This document shows positions 15,220-19,316 of a DNA stretch of 19,316 nucleotides, piece after piece. This DNA is from Novosphingobium sp. Lineage in GTDB: Bacteria; Pseudomonadota; Alphaproteobacteria; Sphingomonadales; Sphingomonadaceae. Below the pieces are notes generated by a model, which was not told the DNA's origin, ran no database searches, and worked only from the letters and a program-made list of their open reading frames with translations. Made by a program: the position numbers and the translations under genes. Location: NCBI GenBank assembly GCA_028697875.1, contig JAQVEQ010000030.1, forward strand, positions 1-19,316. The letters are read 5' to 3'. Positions within the stretch are counted from its first letter, which is position 1. Each line of letters opens with the position of its first letter.

Positions 15220-16400
15220 GGGGCCGGGGGCGGCCTCAGCTTGGTCAGCGGATCGACCGGCTTGTTCGCCTGACGCAGTTCGAAATGCAGTTCGGGCTGG
15301 GTGGCGACACCCGTCGATCCGGCATGGCCGACCGTGTCGCCCGCTTTCACTTTCTCGCCCTTCCTCACCGAAATCGAGGAAAGGTGGCCATAGGCGCTGT
15401 ACCATTGGCCGTCATGTTCGATGACGACCATCTTGCCGTAGCGGACCGGTTCCTCGCCGGCAAAGATCACCTGTCCCGCCCTCGCGGCGAAGACGGGCTG
15501 GCCGACGCTGGCTTCGATGTCGATCCCGCGGTGGCCGCCGCCGGGGGCCTGCAGGTCGAAGCGGTTCAGCACCGCGCCTGTCAGCGGCCAGCGGAAGTCG
15601 CTCTCGGGCGGCTTGACCGCTTCGGTGCGGGCGGGCGTGCTGCTTTCCGGCAGGGCGACCATGGCCGGGATCACCAGCTTCTGCCCCGGTTTGAGCACCG
15701 TGTCCTTCGGCAGCCCGTTGGCGGTCAGGATCTGGTCGTAAGGCACGCCGTACTCGAACGAGATGCCGAAGCCGGTGTCCCCTTCGGCCACGGTGTGGAC
15801 CCGCTGGCGCGGGATATGCAGCTTCTGCCCCACTTTCACCACGTAGGGTTTCGTGAGGTTGTTGGCCTGGGCAATGACGCTGCGGGGAACGCCGGTGCGG
15901 TTGGCGATGCCGTTCAGCGTCTCGCCGGGTGTGACGAGATAGCCTTCGTCCGCTTGCGGGGCCTGTATGGCCGGGGCCGGGCTGGCCTGCGTTCCGGCCG
16001 CCGCCCGATCCGCGCCTGCGCCGCCCTTGCCGGGGATCGCCAGCTTCTGGCCCACGCGCACCGGATAGGGCGGCTTGAGCCCGTTCGCTTCGGCAAGGGC
16101 CGAAGGCGTCACGCCCGCGCGGTTGGCGATGCCGTTCAGGGTTTCCCCGGCCCTAACCATATGAACCGTTTCGACTACGGTTTCGCGCGGGATATCGAGC
16201 ACCTGGCCGACGCGGACGGGGTAAGGCGGCTTGAGGCCGTTGGCTTTGGCAATCGCGCTTGCCTTCACGCCCGCGCGATTGGCGATGCCGTTCAATGTCT
16301 CGCCCTCCTGCACCGTATGGCGGGTTTCCCCGGCGGGCGCGGCCGCCAGCAGGAACAACGCGGCGCAGGCCCCGAGGAAGGCAGGAAGGGGACGTTTCAC
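15216..16400 (-). CDS. LysM/M23 peptidoglycan-binding protein, NlpD/DipM-like
   Basis: This 394-residue periplasmic protein starts with a signal peptide (MKRPLPAFLGACAALFLLAA). Four LysM domains follow, at about 27-71, 79-123, 154-197 and 201-245; the first three share GETLNGIANR, pointing to internal duplication. A C-terminal M23 (LytM) domain spans about 270-388. In M23, the zinc ligands HxxxD are present (GGHRGIDIE, His290 and Asp294) and His339 (YGHLSS) is kept, but the HxH motif reads Glu-Leu-His (370-372). The loss of the first His suggests weak or no hydrolase activity. Degenerate LytM proteins such as NlpD, EnvC and Caulobacter DipM activate amidases in cell division. The surE-linked position matches nlpD in E. 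coli. The start is a GTG overlapping the surE stop (GTGA). Confidence 0.88.
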   Translation of the reverse strand: MKRPLPAFLGACAALFLLAAAPAGETRHTVQEGETLNGIANRAGVKASAIAKANGLKPPYPVRVGQVLDIPRETVVETVHMVRAGETLNGIANRAGVTPSALAEANGLKPPYPVRVGQKLAIPGKGGAGADRAAAGTQASPAPAIQAPQADEGYLVTPGETLNGIANRTGVPRSVIAQANNLTKPYVVKVGQKLHIPRQRVHTVAEGDTGFGISFEYGVPYDQILTANGLPKDTVLKPGQKLVIPAMVALPESSTPARTEAVKPPESDFRWPLTGAVLNRFDLQAPGGGHRGIDIEASVGQPVFAARAGQVIFAGEEPVRYGKMVVIEHDGQWYSAYGHLSSISVRKGEKVKAGDTVGHAGSTGVATQPELHFELRQANKPVDPLTKLRPPPAP

Positions 16401-17161
16401 CCGGTAAACCTCATCGCAAGCTCGCCCAGCGACTTCTCGTGCGTCAGGTCGAGCATCAGGGGCGTGACCGAGACGTAGCCTTCGGCAATCGCCTCGAGAT
16501 CGGTGTTGTGGCCAGGGGAATGTTCGATCGCCTGCAGGCCGAACCAGTAATAGGGATAACCGCGCGGGTCCTCGCCTTCGACCACCGAGACGCGGCCATA
16601 GTCGTGGAAGCCCTGGCGCACGACCCGGATGCCGTTGACCTCGTCGGCCGGTACGGGCGGGAAGTTGACGTTGATCAGCGTGCGGTCGGGAAACGGCGCG
16701 TCGAGCAGCGGCTGGATCACTTTCGCCCCCCATTCCTCGGCGGCGCCGAACGGCACGGCATCGGCCATTCTTTCCTTGGCGTAGACCTGGCTCAACGCGA
16801 TCGAGCGGATGCCGGCCAGCGTTCCTTCGATCGCGGCGGAAACGGTGCCCGAATAAGTCACGTCGTCGCCCAGGTTCGCCCCGCGGTTGACCCCGGAAAG
16901 GATCAGGTCGGGCGGCGAATCCAGCACTTCGTTCAGCGCCATCATCACGCTGTCGGTCGGTGTGCCCGAAACGGAAAAGCGCCGATCGCCATGCCTGCGC
17001 AGGCGGACCGGGCGGGTGAGAGTGAGCGAGTGGCCCGCGCCGGACTGTTCCTCCGCCGGGGCGCAGACCCAGATGTCGTCGCTGAACTGCCGGGCGATGC
17101 GTTCCAGCACGGCGAAGCCGCTGGCGTGGATACCGTCGTCGTTGGTCAGCAGGATGCGCAT
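16397..17161 (-). CDS. surE: 5'/3'-nucleotidase SurE
   Basis: The 254-residue enzyme is a metal-dependent nucleotidase for nucleoside monophosphates. It opens with MRILLTNDDGIHASGFAVLE, in which Asp8 and Asp9 bind the metal. EEQSGAGHSLTLTRPVR, SGTPTDSVMMAL and PDLILSGVNRGANLGDDVTYSGTVSAAIEG are further family stretches; the Ser and Asn ligands sit in the first and last. The ATG overlaps the serS stop by one base (TGATG) and the stop overlaps the GTG start of the LysM/M23 gene. The order serS-surE is common in alphaproteobacteria. A pcm gene (protein-isoaspartate methyltransferase), often present after surE, is missing here. Confidence 0.96.
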   Translation of the reverse strand: MRILLTNDDGIHASGFAVLERIARQFSDDIWVCAPAEEQSGAGHSLTLTRPVRLRRHGDRRFSVSGTPTDSVMMALNEVLDSPPDLILSGVNRGANLGDDVTYSGTVSAAIEGTLAGIRSIALSQVYAKERMADAVPFGAAEEWGAKVIQPLLDAPFPDRTLINVNFPPVPADEVNGIRVVRQGFHDYGRVSVVEGEDPRGYPYYWFGLQAIEHSPGHNTDLEAIAEGYVSVTPLMLDLTHEKSLGELAMRFTG

Positions 17162-18441
17162 CAGGCGGCAGGCTCCAGTTTCGTCATTCCGCCCGTATAG
17201 GGCACGAGCGCGGCGGGCACCGTGACGGAGCCGTCTTCCTCCTGGCAGTTTTCCAGCACGGCCACCAGCGTCCGGCCGACCGCGAGGCCCGAACCGTTGA
17301 GCGTGTGGACGAAAGCGGTGCCTTTCTCCCCTTCCGGGCGGTAGCGGGCGTTCATCCGCCGCGCCTGGAAATCGCCGCACCAGCTGATCGAGGAAATCTC
17401 GCGGTAGGCGCCCTGGCCCGGCAGCCAGACTTCGAGGTCGAAAGTCTTCTTCGCCGTCGCCCCCATGTCGCCCGCGCAGAGCAGGACCTTGCGGTAGGGC
17501 AGTTCCAGCGCTTCGAGGATCGATTCCGCCGAACGGACCATGTGTTCGTGTTCGGCCTGCCACTGGTCGGGGCGGCAGACGCTGACCAGCTCGACCTTTT
17601 CGAACTGGTGCTGGCGGATATAGCCGCGCGTGTCCTTGCCTGCCGCGCCCGCTTCGCTGCGGAAGCACGGGGTCAGCGCGGTCATGCGGATCGGCTGGTC
17701 CATGCCGCCCAATATCTGTTCGCGCACGGCATTGGTCAGCGACACTTCGGCGGTCGGGATCAGCCAGCGGCCATCGGTCGTCTGGAACAGGTCTTCGGCG
17801 AACTTGGGCAATTGCCCGGTGCCGAACACGGCATCGTCGCGCACCAGCAGGGGCACGGCGCATTCCATGTAGCCGTTCTCGCTCGTCTGCTTGTCGAGCA
17901 TGAACTGGCCGATGGCGCGTTGCAGGCGGGCCATCTGGCCTTTGAGGAACGTGAACCGCGCGCCGGAAATCGCCGCGCCCGTTTCGAAGTCGAGGCCGAG
18001 GGCAGGACCTATGTCGGCGTGTTCGGCGGGCGTGAAGGAGAAATCGCGCTTCGTGCCCCAGGCGGAGACTTCGACGTTGTCGTTCTCGTCCGCGCCCGGC
18101 GGGACGTCGTCGTGCGGCAGGTTGGGCAGGCGGGCGAGCAGGTCGTTCAGCTTAGCGCCGGCTTCCTTCTCTTCCGCTTCCAGCGCGGGCAGGGTCTGCT
18201 TCAGTTCGGCGACTTCGGCCTTCAGCGCTTCGGCCGTGTCCTTGTCGCCTTGCGCCATGGCCTTGCCGATCTGCTTCGATGCGTCGTTGCGGCGGCTCTG
18301 GGCCTCCTGCATGCGCGTGGCGAGATCGCGCCGCGCGGCGTCGAGCGCGAGGATCGCGCCGGCAGTGGGTTCCACCCCCCGCCGGGCAAGACCGGCGTCG
18401 AAGGCAGCGGGATTTTCGCGAATGAAACGGAGGTCGTGCAT
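17161..18441 (-). CDS. serS: serine-tRNA ligase
   Basis: This 426-residue class II aminoacyl-tRNA synthetase charges tRNA(Ser) with serine. It starts MHDLRFIRENPAAFDAGLAR, the canonical N-terminus, which fixes the start codon. A long helical hairpin at about 27-105 is the tRNA-binding coiled-coil arm. The catalytic domain carries TAEVSLTN, motif 2 (PCFRSEAGAAGKDTRGYIRQ and QFEKVELV), EISSISWCGDFQARRMNARY, and motif 3 (LNGSGLAVGRTLVAVLENCQ). It leads an operon with surE, the LysM/M23 gene and the channel gene, all joined by 1-4 base overlaps. A 10-bp GC hairpin ends directly at the ATG and no Shine-Dalgarno is visible, which may matter for its expression. Confidence 0.97.
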   Translation of the reverse strand: MHDLRFIRENPAAFDAGLARRGVEPTAGAILALDAARRDLATRMQEAQSRRNDASKQIGKAMAQGDKDTAEALKAEVAELKQTLPALEAEEKEAGAKLNDLLARLPNLPHDDVPPGADENDNVEVSAWGTKRDFSFTPAEHADIGPALGLDFETGAAISGARFTFLKGQMARLQRAIGQFMLDKQTSENGYMECAVPLLVRDDAVFGTGQLPKFAEDLFQTTDGRWLIPTAEVSLTNAVREQILGGMDQPIRMTALTPCFRSEAGAAGKDTRGYIRQHQFEKVELVSVCRPDQWQAEHEHMVRSAESILEALELPYRKVLLCAGDMGATAKKTFDLEVWLPGQGAYREISSISWCGDFQARRMNARYRPEGEKGTAFVHTLNGSGLAVGRTLVAVLENCQEEDGSVTVPAALVPYTGGMTKLEPAA

Positions 18442-18473
18442 GGGCGCGGGCTATGCCGAACAGGCCCGCGCCC
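18442..18473 (-). promoter_or_regulatory. GC-rich hairpin abutting the serS start codon
   Basis: GGGCGCGGGC (18442-18451 on +) and GCCCGCGCCC (18464-18473) form a perfect 10-bp stem with a 12-base loop. On the - strand the stem ends on the base before the serS ATG. Allowing one bulged A (18441), four more pairs (TGCA at 18477-18474 with TGCA at 18440-18437) would bring U and G of the AUG into the stem. No T tract follows, so it does not look like an ordinary terminator of the DUF2892 gene. A role in controlling serS translation is inference. Confidence 0.6.
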
Positions 18474-18488
18474 TGCAAGCCAAACTCG

Positions 18489-18680
18489 TTATTGTTTGGG
18501 GCAGGTGCTGACGCCGATCAGCGAATAGAGCGGGCACATGCGGAACAGGCCGGTCACCAGCGGGATCACGCCGATCCAGCCCCACGGGGTCTTCGGCCCG
18601 ACAAAGACCAGCGCGATCAGCACCAGCCCGACGATAATCCGCAGGATGCGGTCGACACTGCCGACATTCACCTTGAACAT
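18489..18680 (-). CDS. small DUF2892 (YgaP-like) membrane protein
   Basis: This 63-residue protein matches the DUF2892 pattern: an N-terminal NVGSVDRILRIIVGL segment, two hydrophobic helices (about 11-26 and 32-46), and a C-terminal CPLYSLIGVSTC motif with two cysteines. The family includes the membrane part of YgaP-type rhodaneses; free-standing copies have no firm function. AGGAG at 18692-18688, seven bases before the ATG, supports the start. A 10-bp palindrome (GAGACGTCTC) fills 18681-18690, overlapping the end of that site. An FNR/FixK-type box upstream suggests control by oxygen or redox state. The gene ends 47 bases before serS in the same direction, with the serS hairpin between them, so read-through is possible. 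Confidence 0.82.
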   Translation of the reverse strand: MFKVNVGSVDRILRIIVGLVLIALVFVGPKTPWGWIGVIPLVTGLFRMCPLYSLIGVSTCPKQ

Positions 18681-18703
18681 GAGACGTCTCCTCTCGGCCC
18701 TGC

Positions 18704-18744
18704 ATTAGGCGGGGGGAGAGTGACACGGCTTTGACCGGGGTCAA
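18704..18744 (-). promoter_or_regulatory. FNR/FixK-type box and -10 of the DUF2892 gene
   Basis: TTGACCGGGGTCAA at 18731-18744 fits TTGA-N6-TCAA, the half-site arrangement of the CRP/FNR superfamily (FNR consensus TTGAT-N4-ATCAA). CCTAAT at 18709-18704 on the - strand matches four bases of TATAAT. Dyad centre and -10 centre are 31 bases apart; a class II FNR promoter (site at -41.5) expects about 32. The implied transcript start near 18697 leaves a 16-17 base leader holding the ribosome binding site. Spacing and dyad are directly visible; the regulator is inferred. Confidence 0.55.
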
Positions 18745-18807
18745 GAGAAATGCCGGATCAGCACGCGGATGTCCGCTCGCCCGGTGTCCGAAGGTTTCGG
18801 GAAGAAA

Positions 18808-18855
18808 TGGTGGGCGCGGCAAGGATTGAACTTGCGACCCCACCCGTGTGAAGGG
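18808..18855 (-). other. 3' half of a tRNA gene, probable attachment site (attL/attR)
   Basis: Read on the - strand, this gives an anticodon loop TTCACAC (anticodon CAC, valine), the stem strand GGGTG, variable loop GGGTC, a perfect T arm (GCAAG-TTCAATC-CTTGC), acceptor strand CGCGCCC and ACCA. No D arm or 5' acceptor strand lies upstream. The 5' side of the anticodon stem reads CTCCC where CACCC would pair, so similarity to a tRNA stops at the anticodon arm. This is the usual footprint of an element inserted in the 3' half of a tRNA gene. The tRNA part is clear; valine identity is less sure. Confidence 0.72.
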
Positions 18856-18917
18856 AGGTGGGAAAATCTTATAAGGTGCTGGTAATGCACTGGAAAAATA
18901 GATTTCGTTGGGGCTGA

Positions 18918-18937
18918 TTGTACGGGATTTGTACGGG
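18918..18937. repeat. 9-bp direct repeat beside the integrase, possible arm-type site
   Basis: TTGTACGGG occurs at 18918-18926 and again at 18929-18937, 11 bases apart, about one helical turn. It lies between the integrase stop codon and the tRNA fragment, where tyrosine integrases often have arm-binding repeats. The repeat is exact; the role is inferred. Confidence 0.5.
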
Positions 18938-18944
18938 GAACGGC

Positions 18945-19316
18945 CTATTTCGCGGCCTTCACCAGCTTTAGCTTCGTCTTGCGCTGGGCGCGTTTCAGGC
19001 CGGTTTCCAGGGCGCGGTGGACCTTGATCACTTCGTCTTCGGCGTGGGTGTAGGTTCGGCGCATCAGGTTGGTGTCCGACCATCCGCCGAAAGCACCGGC
19101 GGCCTTTTCATCGATCGGTTGGCGCACGTTCATTTCCTGGCCGAAGCCGTGCCTGCCAGCGGAGTGGAAAGGCAGGTATTCGATGTCTGCGGCCTCGATC
19201 GCCTTGTTCCATTCCTTGCGGGGCGAGGATCGATCCCGTAGCCGAACACGCGCAGGTTTTCCTTCTTGCGTTCGGCGCCGCGCGGATAGCGGGGTTTCAG
19301 GTTTTTCAGTTCGATC
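18945..19316 (-). pseudogene. tyrosine-type integrase, C-terminal part, frameshifted, cut by window edge
   Basis: The C-terminal part reads EYLPFHSAGRHGFGQEM, holding the HxxGRH box, then GGWSDTNLMRRTYTHAEDEV with the catalytic Tyr, and ends LKLVKAAK. This is the catalytic end of a tyrosine recombinase of an island or prophage. Upstream of about 19230 the integrase-like reading (LKNLKPRYPRGAERKK, then NLRVFGYG) is in a different frame from the part downstream (SSPRKEWNKAIEAADIEYLP). One base appears to be missing between about 19226 and 19237. Translation in the upstream frame would stop at 19130, losing the His/Arg box and the Tyr. A sequencing error cannot be excluded. The short ATG-started stretch from 19133 is not a gene of its own. 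The gene points toward the tRNA fragment, as expected for an integrase next to its att site. Confidence 0.75.

Noticed and set aside
17305..18528. A 407-codon open frame on the + strand opposite serS
   Set aside because: Antisense to serS, with composition of a shadow frame. The same holds for long + frames over rimO (12330-13259) and the LysM/M23 gene (15120-16478).
18808..18870. A complete tRNA gene, or a tRNA-Sec reading (anticodon TCA by shifting the loop one base)
   Set aside because: There is no 5' acceptor strand or D arm. The loop TTCACAC with CAC fits the stem and the valine tRNA pattern better, and the length is far too short for tRNA-Sec.
18945..19133. A stand-alone 62-residue gene starting at the ATG at 19133
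   Set aside because: Clear integrase sequence with the HxxGRH box continues upstream in the same frame, so this is only the tail of a larger broken gene.

Overview
The window looks like chromosomal DNA of an alphaproteobacterium, most likely order Sphingomonadales. It is GC-rich, carries a zwf-edd-glk Entner-Doudoroff operon in the order known from Zymomonas mobilis, and its proteins look sphingomonad throughout. Most of it is ordinary housekeeping sequence. The right edge is the border of an integrated element.

Left part (1-3362, + strand): the 3' end of a ptsP-like PTS enzyme I gene, a RodZ-like membrane HTH protein, a CpoB/YbgF-like periplasmic protein and tilS. A convergent L,D-transpeptidase gene follows on the - strand (3375-4040).

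Central part (4148-13697, - strand): zwf, edd, glk and eda are joined by start/stop overlaps and end in a large, divergent PEP carboxylase-like gene. Together they encode glucose phosphorylation, the Entner-Doudoroff route to pyruvate plus glyceraldehyde-3-phosphate, and probably an anaplerotic step. No pgl lies in the cluster. A 19-bp near-palindrome with a TGC-N3-GCA core lies upstream of zwf and is a good operator candidate. Upstream of it are rimO and a yjbQ-family gene, overlapping by one base. A DUF1761 membrane protein gene diverges from rimO.

Right part (14182-18680, - strand): serS, surE, a four-LysM/M23 protein of NlpD/DipM type and a TrkA-N potassium channel gene form a tightly overlapping operon. 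A strong hairpin abuts the serS start codon. A small DUF2892 membrane protein gene upstream has a well-placed FNR/FixK-type box.

Right edge (18808-19316): the 3' half of a tRNA gene, probably tRNA-Val(CAC), has no 5' half. It is followed by a short direct repeat and the C-terminal part of a tyrosine integrase whose frame is broken by an apparent one-base loss. This looks like the end of a tRNA-targeted genomic island or prophage that continues to the right. I saw no CRISPR array, rRNA, insertion sequence or recognisable defence system. No intergenic stretch exceeds 300 bases; the longest, 18681-18944, holds the FNR-type promoter and the attachment-site remnant.
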